Positions 1 to 5,257 are shown, counted from the first letter of the stretch. The stretch is DNA of 5,257 nt from Pirellulales bacterium (GCA_030617125.1 JAUWWA010000170.1:1-5257), one strand, 5' to 3'. Numbers and translations are program-made. The notes: generated by a model from the letters alone, not told the origin.

Positions 1-640
1 TCGCCTTGACCGTCTCGTCGCTGAGCCCCAGGCGATAAACGCCTTCGATTGACAAGCCGGTTCCTTCGGCCAGTCGGGCGATTCGCTCGGCAAGTTCCGG
101 CTCGTCGAGTTTCTCGACCTTGTAGAACAGCGGCAGGATCAGCACCGGCGCGAGCCGCCCGAGCAGCATGCTCACCAGGAAGAACGCGCCGGCCGCCACG
201 AGCCACCAGTACGGGCCGGTCGTCCAGATCAACCAGTAAAGGCCCAAGATCAGCACGGCGCCCAGCACCGCCGCCAGCGCGTTGCGCTTGGCGTACCGCC
301 ACAACCAGCCGCCGAACGTCTGCGTGCTCAGGCCGAATCGGTGCTCCAGCACGTGGCCCGAGTACAGCGAAAGCGGAAACGACACGCAGATGTGCACCGC
401 CATGATGACCAGAAACAGCACGACCAGCCGCAGCGACCAGAACTTCTCCATCATCGGGCAGGTGCTTAGCCAGGCGTCGATCGGCCGGGCCAACAAAAAC
501 GCCATCACCGCCAGGTACGCGACATCGAGGGCTTTGTCGGCTAGCGCGCAGATCAGTTCCATCCGGCCGTAGCGCTTCGCCTCGGCCAGTTGGTCGTCGG
601 TCATGCCGGCCACACCAGTGGGTTCATCAAGGGTGTCCAT
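1..640 (-). CDS. CAAX prenyl protease 1 (Ste24-like, M48 family), N-terminal part
   Basis: Integral membrane zinc metalloprotease of the M48 family. In eukaryotes Ste24 cleaves prenylated CAAX proteins; the role of bacterial homologues is less defined and may be membrane protein quality control. The 213 visible residues carry the Ste24 N-terminal domain. Hydrophobic segments lie at about 31-51, 72-92, 119-140 and 145-170. The family-like stretch YSGHVLEHRFGLSTQTFGGW is at 93-112, followed by APVLILPLFYKVEKLDEPEL at about 164-183. The last visible residues, GLSDETVKA, match the conserved segment that leads to the NAY motif in this family. The catalytic HExxH is expected further on, beyond position 1, so activity cannot be judged. 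The ATG at 640 directly follows an in-frame TAG; an internal ATG at 604 (residue 13) is a real alternative because the first 12 residues are not family-like, and neither start has a strong Shine-Dalgarno. A promoter lies about 80-110 bp upstream. The family call is firm; substrates are unknown. Confidence 0.88.
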   Translation of the reverse strand, partial: MDTLDEPTGVAGMTDDQLAEAKRYGRMELICALADKALDVAYLAVMAFLLARPIDAWLSTCPMMEKFWSLRLVVLFLVIMAVHICVSFPLSLYSGHVLEHRFGLSTQTFGGWLWRYAKRNALAAVLGAVLILGLYWLIWTTGPYWWLVAAGAFFLVSMLLGRLAPVLILPLFYKVEKLDEPELAERIARLAEGTGLSIEGVYRLGLSDETVKA

Positions 641-721
641 CTACTTTGGTCTTGTGGTGCGTATGGGCATGGAGAATCGACGTGGAGACCCATCGATGGC
701 TATCAGTTTGGTTCAACCGCT

Positions 722-750
722 ATTATATCGCACGGCGGCCGGAGAGTCCA
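722..750 (-). promoter_or_regulatory. Sigma70-like promoter for the Ste24-like protease gene
   Basis: Read on the minus strand, TGGACT (745-750, 4 of 6 matches to TTGACA) is followed by a 17-nt spacer and a perfect TATAAT at 722-727. The predicted transcription start is near 715, giving a leader of about 75 nt to the ATG at 640 (about 110 nt to 604). The site lies in the 126-bp gap just after the stop of the upstream same-strand DUF6786 gene, so the protease gene is probably transcribed on its own. This is consensus matching by eye only. Confidence 0.5.
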
Positions 751-766
751 CCTCGGCCGATCTCTA

Positions 767-883
767 CTATGCGATCAGCGCCTTGCGCACCGCCTCCAAG
801 TCGACCCCGAGCGTTTCCCGGACCAGCTTGCATAGTGTCGGCAGATCGCCCTGGACGTGGATCGTGCGATGGCAGTGCACGAC
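767..883 (-). other. Out-of-frame C-terminal tail of the DUF6786 gene
   Basis: Reading the minus strand from 883 in the -1 frame gives VVHCHRTIHVQGD, continuing through LGVDLEAVRKALIA to a TAG at 767-769. An HxHRTxH stretch, then a short helix with LGV, is how I recall DUF6786 proteins ending. The frame in use upstream (…LGAGES, ending at 883) joins this tail smoothly if one base is restored, for example TCGGTCGTG in place of TCGTCGTG. The repaired protein would be 417 residues. No canonical slippery heptamer is present at the junction, so programmed frameshifting is unlikely. Confidence 0.72.
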
Positions 884-2019
884 GACTCGCCGGCGCCGAG
901 TTCCTTGGCGGGCGAGAGGGATTCGATCTCGTAGAACGCACCGAGTTGGCTGCCCGTCTCGCTCGGACCGTCGTTGTACGCATTGGCCACGTCGCCGACG
1001 TACGGTCGGGCCAGCGGCAGTTCCCACATGTTGTTCATGTAGTTGTGCCCGGTCGGGTCGTCCGGCATGGTGAACTGGGCGATCGTCAACACGCCCCCAC
1101 GGAAGTCGATCGATCCGAGCACGTTGCGGGCGCGCCGCTGGGAAGTGCCGATCTTCGAGCGGAAGTTCGCGTCGGCGTTGAACAGCACGGCCTCGGGGAG
1201 GATTTTCAGCCGCTCGGGCGGAACTTCGCCGAAGTAGTCGCTCTTGACGACCGGGCCCAACGCCGCTTCCTCGCCCGGCTTGTACGGCACGATCGTCACC
1301 GTCTCCGGCCCGGCGTTGAGCATGCTCAGGATCCAGATCGACACCAATCCCGTCTCCTTGGTCATGGGCTTGCCGCGGTTGGTGATCTTGTTGCGGGTCT
1401 CGTAGGCGACCATCTTCACATTGCCCGCGCCGACCGTCTCGGCAACTGCCTCGCCGAACAACGCCTTAAGGTCGTCGGCCCGCAAGAGCCGAACGTCGCG
1501 GGTTACGTCCAGGCGGAAATCGGTGCCCGAGGCATTGCGCAACTTCATGGCAGTGGTCATTCGACAGTGGTCGTTTGCGCTGGAGACGACTTTCCACGCC
1601 CCTTCGTTCAGCGCCGGCGAGGTGAACCAGTTGCTGATGTTCTGCTTGGCGCCCGGCTTGAACCACAGACTGAACTGCCCGCCCTCGGGTGAGAGCCACA
1701 AGCGTTCTTCGCCTCCATAATTATTTAAGTGCGGATCGTGCCTGGCGGCTTCAATGAAGTCGGTGCAAACGAAGCCGAAGCTTGCACCGTCCATGCCGCC
1801 GCAAGTCGACGTCATTACCCGGCCCTGGTACGCCGGACAGATGGCCACCCGGGCGTTGCCGTCGTCGGTCAATTCGACCACGCTGGTGTGCTTGGCCAGA
1901 AATGCTGTTGCTGCACGATACGACATCTGATCGCCTTTCGCTCTTGCCCGTTCACCGCCAACTCCGGCTGCCGCCACTACGATCGCGGCGGTGGCCCGGC
2001 ATAGCCATCGCATGGGCAT
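775..2019 (-). CDS. Exported DUF6786-family protein, frameshifted near its C-terminus
   Basis: Product of unknown biochemical role, resembling DUF6786 proteins. From the ATG at 2019 it starts with a signal peptide: basic MPMRWLCR, a hydrophobic core ATAAIVVAAAGVGG, and an ARA cleavage-like site at 25-27. The mature part shows the family pattern: SYRAATAFLAKH (33-44), YQGRVMTST (64-72), and GGEERLWLSPEGGQF (102-116). Such glycine- and tryptophan-rich strands recall sugar-mutarotase-like beta-sandwich folds, but that is inference. The first 379 residues read well. The reading frame then appears to be lost: the present frame ends in 35 residues rich in Arg and Ser that do not look like the family, while the expected tail sits in the -1 frame. 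Starts at 2013 and 2040 are also possible; 2019 has a weak GGA element about 6 nt upstream, and all three leave the signal peptide intact. The open frame continues upstream to 2268, but that stretch is not protein-like. It is either a recent pseudogene or alternative C-terminus, or a sequencing error. Confidence 0.8.
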   Translation of the reverse strand: MPMRWLCRATAAIVVAAAGVGGERARAKGDQMSYRAATAFLAKHTSVVELTDDGNARVAICPAYQGRVMTSTCGGMDGASFGFVCTDFIEAARHDPHLNNYGGEERLWLSPEGGQFSLWFKPGAKQNISNWFTSPALNEGAWKVVSSANDHCRMTTAMKLRNASGTDFRLDVTRDVRLLRADDLKALFGEAVAETVGAGNVKMVAYETRNKITNRGKPMTKETGLVSIWILSMLNAGPETVTIVPYKPGEEAALGPVVKSDYFGEVPPERLKILPEAVLFNADANFRSKIGTSQRRARNVLGSIDFRGGVLTIAQFTMPDDPTGHNYMNNMWELPLARPYVGDVANAYNDGPSETGSQLGAFYEIESLSPAKELGAGESSCTAIARSTSRAICRHYASWSGKRSGSTWRRCARR

Positions 2020-2095
2020 GATTCCGTGGTAACTCAACATCCCAAGCTCTTCGTCGAGCAGCCCCGGACGCCAACCGACAGCGTCCCGTCTGCCC

Positions 2096-2124
2096 AGTAT
2101 CTCATCCGGATGACCCGGCGACAA
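2096..2124 (-). promoter_or_regulatory. Candidate promoter for the DUF6786 gene with embedded palindrome
   Basis: On the minus strand TTGTCG (2119-2124, 4 of 6) and GATACT (2096-2101, 4 of 6) are 17 nt apart. This predicts a start near 2089, about 70 nt before the ATG at 2019. The spacer contains the perfect 12-bp palindrome TCATCCGGATGA at 2102-2113, where a repressor dimer could block RNA polymerase. The hexamers alone are weak evidence; their position, spacing and the palindrome together make the site worth listing. Confidence 0.3.
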
Positions 2125-2223
2125 CGCCCCCGCGTCTATTTCCTCGTCCTCACGCTTGGCGTGGGAACGGGGGCACTCAGAAGCGCGAGTGGGGCGCATC
2201 GCGCAAACGGCGGTGTGCACCCC

Positions 2224-2251
2224 TTGTCCGTGCGTAGCCCGCCTGTATACT
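2224..2251 (+). promoter_or_regulatory. Candidate promoter for the small membrane protein gene
   Basis: TTGTCC (2224-2229, 4 of 6) and TATACT (2246-2251, 5 of 6) are separated by 16 nt, and a TG dinucleotide sits directly before the -10 hexamer. The predicted start is near 2258, giving a leader of about 25 nt before the ATG at 2283. A perfect TTGACA at 2251-2256 is an alternative -35 box, but the hexamer 17 nt beyond it (GAATTG) is a poor -10, so the upstream pair is preferred. Confidence 0.35.
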
Positions 2252-2282
2252 TGACATCCCGGTTTCAAGCCTGGAATTGCCT

Positions 2283-2681
2283 ATGCCCCCCCTTCAACCC
2301 TGGATGAAACTCGTTCTCCGCATCGCCGGGGTGTTCAACCTGGTGGCCGGGGCAAGTATGTGCACGCTCTACCACGAAGGTTACAAGATGCTGGGCGTAC
2401 CCAAGCCCGAACTGATCCTGCCCGTGCAGGTGATGGGCATCCTGGTGGCGTCGTTCGGCGTGGGTTATCTGCTGGTGGCGGCCAATCCGATCGAGAACCG
2501 CAACGTGCTTCTGCTCGGGTTCCTCAGCAAGGCGATCAGTTCCGTCGTGGCGCTTTGGTACGTGGCCATCGGTCAACTGCCGCTAGGGTTCGCCGCCGTC
2601 GTTTTTTTCTCCGACGTCATCTACCTGCCGCCGTTTTTTGTCATCATGCGGCGGCTGTATCGGCTGGCGGCGGCTTCATGA
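2283..2681 (+). CDS. Small four-helix membrane protein, function unknown
   Basis: A 132-residue integral membrane protein with four predicted helices at about 10-28, 46-67, 74-96 and 100-122 and short basic ends (MRRLYRL near the C-terminus). Its pattern is VFNLVAGA in helix 1, a short loop with a proline, GVGYLLVAANPIEN after helix 2, GFLSKAIS in helix 3 and FFSDVIYLPPF in helix 4. This resembles a family of roughly 130-residue bacterial proteins, common in planctomycetes, with DoxX-like topology, some mislabelled as alkyl hydroperoxide reductase. No peroxidatic cysteine motif is present, so that label should not be used. Asn19, Lys83 and Asp111 are polar residues in or near helices and may matter functionally. 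Translation probably starts at the ATG at 2283; a TTG at 2277 and an ATG at 2304 are alternatives. The gene is divergent from the DUF6786 gene and convergent with the next one, so it is transcribed alone. The biochemical role is unknown. Confidence 0.82.
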   Translation: MPPLQPWMKLVLRIAGVFNLVAGASMCTLYHEGYKMLGVPKPELILPVQVMGILVASFGVGYLLVAANPIENRNVLLLGFLSKAISSVVALWYVAIGQLPLGFAAVVFFSDVIYLPPFFVIMRRLYRLAAAS

Positions 2682-2720
2682 AGCAACTTTGCGGGCGCAA
2701 CCACCGGTTACGGTTTTGTG

Positions 2721-3599
2721 TTAGGGATCGAATCGTCGCAGCCGGCCGGCCAGGCGCTGCGGTGTTGAAGTTGCGTCGCTCTGGGGCGCCGCCGGCTCCA
2801 ACGCCAAGAGGTCGTCGACCATTACCTGGACGTCGTTGGTGACGTTCGACAGCCGCATCAGCCAAACCGATTGGAACAGCCCAGTCGAGTCGAACAACTC
2901 GCCCTGAAAACAAGCGATGATCGTCGAGGCGATCTGGCGGTTGAGATCGGCGTTGGGGCTCGTCGGAGAGAGTCCTCGCCGGAAGGCCGCGCGAACCGAC
3001 GCCAACACGAGCGGCCAGGCGTGCCGACCGCCTTTCAGGTGGCTTTGATACTGCAAATCCTCGGCGAATTCTTTCGCCCGGTCCGGGTCGACGGCGAACT
3101 CGCCGACGTCGTGCAGCCCGGCCAGGTAACCGATCAACAAATCGGTCCATCGCTCGGTGCGTCGCCGCAGATGGTTGAGCTTCACCGCCGCTTCGGCGTC
3201 GATGCCCGGGCCGCGGACGAGCAGCGTCAACACGCGGTGCCGGGCTTCCATGTGCCCGACCAGCACGCTCCGCGCGATCGGTTCGGCAACGTCCGTGCCG
3301 TGATGCCGATCGTAGGCGCACATCACGGCGGTCCACACGCGGGTAAGCATTTCGCCGGTGAGAATTTCCTCGAGCACGCCGCGCACCGCCGGCCATTGGG
3401 CGCGGCGCCACGGCGCGTCGTGCCGTGCAGCCTCGGAGCCGAAATGCTTCAGACTGCGGTGCCAGCGGTCGAGCCGGCACTTCGACGCGGTCCAATATTG
3501 CTCGATGCCGGTGGTCGAGAGCTGCCGCGTCCGCCGGACCAGGACCGGCCCGTGGGCAGAGACAATGGCGGCGAGTTCGACAAGTTCACGAGCGTGCAT
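2721..3599 (-). CDS. Conserved-looking hypothetical helical protein (planctomycete type)
   Basis: A 292-residue protein I cannot assign to a named family, although it resembles uncharacterised planctomycete proteins. It has no signal peptide or membrane helix and appears almost entirely alpha-helical and cytoplasmic. Conserved-looking stretches are QYWTASKCRLDRW (34-46), EEILTGEMLTRVWTAVMCAYDRHHG (77-101), GHMEARHRVL (115-124), LRRRTERWTDLLIGYLAG (144-161) and a C-terminal helix with MRLSNVTNDVQVMVDDLL. The acidic residues and histidines (Glu77, Glu83, Asp97, His99, His100, Glu118-x-x-His121) could line a helical bundle as in ferritin-like metal proteins, but this is speculation. The last ~25 residues look disordered. 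The ATG at 3599 has GGTGAT directly upstream, which matches the anti-Shine-Dalgarno but sits very close; a GTG at 3629 would add MPTAAKRDGD. Its stop is 39 bp from that of the convergent membrane protein gene. Strong coding character in the minus frame supports a real gene; function is unknown. Confidence 0.78.
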   Translation of the reverse strand: MHARELVELAAIVSAHGPVLVRRTRQLSTTGIEQYWTASKCRLDRWHRSLKHFGSEAARHDAPWRRAQWPAVRGVLEEILTGEMLTRVWTAVMCAYDRHHGTDVAEPIARSVLVGHMEARHRVLTLLVRGPGIDAEAAVKLNHLRRRTERWTDLLIGYLAGLHDVGEFAVDPDRAKEFAEDLQYQSHLKGGRHAWPLVLASVRAAFRRGLSPTSPNADLNRQIASTIIACFQGELFDSTGLFQSVWLMRLSNVTNDVQVMVDDLLALEPAAPQSDATSTPQRLAGRLRRFDP

Positions 3600-3820
3600 A
3601 TCACCGTCACGTTTAGCGGCCGTCGGCACGATGGCCCAAAAGGCGTTCGGCCACCGGGAAAGCCCGAGGGGACCAAGGCTCTCCCGGCGCCGTCCGCAAT
3701 GAGGATACCCTAAAGAGCAAACGGGGTGCCGAAGCGGCCCGGGGTTGGCTGACAGGTGGCGGCAAGCGTTGCAAGTGATTGCCTGGAAGGGGTTTAGGGC
3801 GATTTACCGGACGCCGCGGC

Positions 3821-3832
3821 TCGACGCGTCGA
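3821..3832. repeat. Perfect 12-bp palindrome TCGACGCGTCGA
   Basis: The sequence equals its own reverse complement. It sits about 220 bp upstream of the hypothetical gene and about 60 bp beyond the pncB stop. It could be a protein binding site, but self-complementary GC-rich 12-mers with CG-rich cores are not rare in DNA of this composition, so its significance is uncertain. Confidence 0.4.
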
Positions 3833-3861
3833 CGTGCCCCATGATGCCCCGCCGCAACGGC

Positions 3862-3888
3862 CTATGAATACTGAATACTATGAATAAT
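3862..3888. repeat. AT-rich direct repeat cluster (TGAATA x3)
   Basis: TGAATA occurs three times, at 3865-3870, 3872-3877 and 3881-3886, and the 9-mer CTATGAATA occurs twice, at 3862-3870 and 3878-3886 (16 bp apart). This is the most AT-rich patch of its intergenic region in otherwise GC-rich DNA, 5-30 bp past the pncB stop codon. It could be a short slipped duplication, a protein site or simply drift in non-coding sequence. Confidence 0.5.
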
Positions 3889-3893
3889 CCGGG

Positions 3894-5102
3894 CTAAGTG
3901 TCGGCCGGCGGCGCCGCAAAAAGCGCCTGCTTCGTCGCATGCAGCGCATCCGGCTGCCCGGTCGCCTTAGCCGCGTCGTCGGTGAGTTTCACCACCGGCG
4001 CACGGTTGATCGTGGCCAGCTTGATGACGATGTTCAGCGCGTCACTGCCCGCGAAGTCGTTCGTCAGGTTCGTTCCGATGCCGAACGCGCAGCGGATCCG
4101 CTCGCCACAATACCTTTTCAACTCGACGGCCATTTCGGCATCCAGGCCGTCGCTGAAGACGATGGTCTTTGTCGCCGGATCGATGCCAAGTTTCACGTAA
4201 TGCTCGATTATTCGATCGGCGAACTCCAGCGGGCAGCCGCTATCCTGGCGCACCCCGTCGTAGAGGCGCGCGAAGTGAGCATCGAAATCATCGAGGAAAA
4301 TCCCGGTGGTGTAGGTATCGGTCAGTGCGACCCCCAGTTGTCCCCGGTAAACCTTCCGCCATGCTTCCAGGGCGCGGCGGTTCACGTGCCGCAGGTCGGC
4401 CAGTACGGCATGGGCCATGACCCATTCGTGCGCCATGGTGCCGATCGGTTGCACGCCGTGCCGGTGCGCCAAGTGCACGTTGCTGGTGCCGACGAACCCG
4501 GGATTGTCGCAGAGCACACCGACCACCAGATCCTGAATCGCAAAGCTGCGGCGTCGGCGGGTGCCGAAGTCGGCCAGCGCGCACCCAGCCTGCTGAAGCG
4601 TGCGGCTCTTGGCTCGGATCTTATCGAGCTGCCCCTGTTCGGTCCAACCGGTATCCACATGCCGGCCGTGCAGTTCGCTGATCAACGCCAGCAGCGGCAC
4701 CTCCCAAAGAATCGTCCGATGCCACGGCCCGCGGATCGTGATCGACAAAGCGCCCCCGTCGTCCAGCCGTGCGTCGACCTCACTCGGGTCATAGCGATAG
4801 CCGGCCAGATGCTCCAGGTACGCCGGCTTGAGATACGGGCATCGGCGCTCGAGAAACGTCTGCTCGTCACGCTGCAACTGCAAATCGGCCATCTCGCCGA
4901 TCGCTTCGAGCAATACGGCGAAAAACTCGTCGTTGAAGCGATCCGACGGCCGCCGATTGATGAACTCGTAGCTTACCTCGGCGTCTGGATAAAGCGCCAG
5001 CACGGCGTGCTGCATCGTGAACTTGTAGAGGTCGTTGTCGATGAGCGACGTAATCACCGGCCGTGTCCCTGCTCTAGCGGTCTGTCGCAGCTTAACTGTC
5101 AT
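3894..5102 (-). CDS. pncB: Nicotinate phosphoribosyltransferase
   Basis: Converts nicotinate and PRPP, with ATP hydrolysis, to nicotinate mononucleotide, the entry step of the Preiss-Handler NAD salvage pathway in the cytoplasm. The 402-residue product is close in length to Escherichia coli PncB (400). Recognisable blocks in order: SLIDNDLYKFTMQHAV (19-34), GPWHRTILWEVPLLALISE (125-143), DFGTRRRRS (178-186), VGTSNVHLA (204-212), GTMAHEWVMAH (221-231), ALTDTYTT (259-266), RQDSGCPLEF (285-294), FSDGLD (316-321), FGIGTNLTND (340-349) and NIVIKL (357-362). His225 in the AHEW motif corresponds to the histidine phosphorylated during catalysis in the Salmonella enzyme. The ATG at 5102 is chosen because homology starts soon after it and the length fits; the frame stays open up to a GTG at 5207, but those 35 residues are not family-like. 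No Shine-Dalgarno is seen. No other NAD gene is adjacent, so it appears to be a stand-alone salvage gene. No truncation is visible. Confidence 0.96.
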   Translation of the reverse strand: MTVKLRQTARAGTRPVITSLIDNDLYKFTMQHAVLALYPDAEVSYEFINRRPSDRFNDEFFAVLLEAIGEMADLQLQRDEQTFLERRCPYLKPAYLEHLAGYRYDPSEVDARLDDGGALSITIRGPWHRTILWEVPLLALISELHGRHVDTGWTEQGQLDKIRAKSRTLQQAGCALADFGTRRRRSFAIQDLVVGVLCDNPGFVGTSNVHLAHRHGVQPIGTMAHEWVMAHAVLADLRHVNRRALEAWRKVYRGQLGVALTDTYTTGIFLDDFDAHFARLYDGVRQDSGCPLEFADRIIEHYVKLGIDPATKTIVFSDGLDAEMAVELKRYCGERIRCAFGIGTNLTNDFAGSDALNIVIKLATINRAPVVKLTDDAAKATGQPDALHATKQALFAAPPADT

Positions 5103-5110
5103 GTTTAGCG

Positions 5111-5127
5111 GGGCCGCAACGCGGCCC
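5111..5127 (-). promoter_or_regulatory. GC-rich hairpin just upstream of the pncB start codon
   Basis: A perfect 7-bp inverted repeat, GGGCCGC and GCGGCCC, with a 3-nt loop ends 8 nt before the ATG at 5102. In the mRNA this stem would lie where a ribosome first contacts the message, and no Shine-Dalgarno sequence is available. It could limit translation initiation; it lacks a following U-run, so it is not an intrinsic terminator. Confidence 0.5.
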
Positions 5128-5155
5128 GTGATATACCCAAGACGGCCATAATCTG

Positions 5156-5182
5156 CGGTTTTAGCACGGCTGACCAAAACCG
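5156..5182 (-). promoter_or_regulatory. Leader hairpin of pncB mRNA
   Basis: On the minus strand CGGTTTTGG (5182-5174) pairs with CTAAAACCG (5164-5156): seven perfect pairs, then a G-U and a G-C pair, closing a 9-nt loop. It lies midway in the predicted ~105-nt leader. Together with the GC-rich hairpin nearer the start codon it makes the leader structured. It matches no riboswitch consensus that I recognise. Confidence 0.4.
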
Positions 5183-5213
5183 TTTTACCGACAACGATAG
5201 CCAACACACCCGC

Positions 5214-5242
5214 AATTTATTTGTCAGGTATGCCCGTGTCAA
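5214..5242 (-). promoter_or_regulatory. Sigma70-like promoter for pncB
   Basis: On the minus strand a perfect TTGACA (5237-5242) is followed after exactly 17 nt by TAAATT (5214-5219, 4 of 6 matches to TATAAT). Transcription would begin near 5207, leaving a leader of about 105 nt before the ATG at 5102. The region around the -10 is AT-rich against a GC-rich background, which adds support. Confidence 0.55.
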
Positions 5243-5257
5243 TCGCCAGACTCCGAA

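Larger units (their letters stand above)
3600..3893. other. Intergenic region between pncB and the hypothetical gene
   Basis: No convincing gene in 294 bp. It should contain the promoter for the hypothetical gene starting at 3599, but no good -35/-10 pair with 16-18 nt spacing stands out; the best -10-like hexamer on the minus strand is TATCCT near 3705-3710, without a partner. It contains a 12-bp palindrome (3821-3832) and an AT-rich repeat cluster (3862-3888), listed separately. There is no clear hairpin followed by a T-run that would terminate pncB transcription. Confidence 0.6.

Noticed and set aside
49..572. Plus-strand open frames near the left edge
   Set aside because: They overlap the minus-strand Ste24-like protease, whose membrane segments and motifs are unambiguous.
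880..890. Programmed -1 frameshift site in the DUF6786 gene
   Set aside because: The junction reads GAG TCG TCG TGC on the minus strand, without an X XXY YYZ slippery heptamer, and I see no clear downstream pseudoknot.
646..1692. A 348-codon plus-strand open frame antisense to the DUF6786 gene
   Set aside because: The minus strand carries clear family motifs over the same span; the plus-strand translation is rich in Arg, Val and Gly without domain features.
2041..2268. Extension of the DUF6786 gene upstream to an ATG at 2268
   Set aside because: It would place about 80 residues with no recognisable features before a clear signal peptide and would run over the candidate promoters of both divergent genes.
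2682..2720. Possible bidirectional terminator between the two convergent genes
   Set aside because: Only a 4-5 bp TTGCG/CGCAA stem with almost no loop and a 4-bp AACC/GGTT stem before a short T-run are present; too weak to call.
2871..3713. A 280-codon plus-strand open frame antisense to the hypothetical gene
   Set aside because: The minus-strand protein has regular helical patterning and resembles planctomycete proteins, whereas this translation looks like shadow sequence with low-complexity Arg/Pro/Gly content.
3939..5108. A 389-codon plus-strand open frame antisense to pncB
   Set aside because: It mirrors a well-recognised nicotinate phosphoribosyltransferase. Its translation has no family resemblance and is a by-product of GC-rich codon usage on the opposite strand.
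1..5257. A novel multi-gene system such as a defence island, CRISPR array, toxin-antitoxin pair or biosynthetic cluster
   Set aside because: The genes are separated, differently oriented and functionally unrelated as far as can be seen. There are no repeat arrays, nucleases, transposases or paired small genes.

Overview
The window is ordinary-looking chromosomal DNA from a GC-rich bacterium (about 60% G+C by eye). The best guess at lineage is Planctomycetota, probably near Pirellulales. Three things suggest this: a secreted DUF6786-type protein, a 292-residue helical protein resembling uncharacterised planctomycete proteins I recall, and start codons with weak or no Shine-Dalgarno sequences. 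The assignment comes from protein resemblance only; there is no rRNA or marker gene to confirm it.

Layout from left to right. (1) Positions 1-640, minus strand: the N-terminal half of a membrane-embedded M48-family CAAX prenyl protease (Ste24-like), cut by the window edge, with a good sigma70-like promoter at 722-750. (2) Positions 767-2019, minus strand: an exported DUF6786-family protein whose last ~38 codons are out of frame because of an apparent 1-nt deletion near 883. (3) Positions 2041-2282: a divergent intergenic region with candidate promoters in both directions and a perfect 12-bp palindrome inside the leftward one. (4) Positions 2283-2681, plus strand: a small four-helix membrane protein of unknown function. 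(5) Positions 2721-3599, minus strand: a conserved-looking hypothetical, soluble, helical protein. (6) Positions 3600-3893: an intergenic stretch with a palindrome and a short AT-rich repeat cluster. (7) Positions 3894-5102, minus strand: nicotinate phosphoribosyltransferase (pncB), essentially full length, behind a ~105-nt leader with two hairpins and a TTGACA-17-TAAATT promoter.

The genes do not form an obvious pathway. Four of the five lie on the minus strand but are separated by gaps of about 120-300 bp, most with their own candidate promoters, so they look individually transcribed. NAD salvage (pncB), membrane proteolysis (Ste24-like) and the three poorly characterised proteins have no visible functional link. 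I found no CRISPR array, tRNA or rRNA, transposase, phage gene or toxin-antitoxin pair, and no clear novel multi-gene system. The points most worth checking are the DUF6786 frameshift, the operator-like palindrome, the structured pncB leader, and a 17-nt near-repeat at the starts of pncB and its downstream neighbour.
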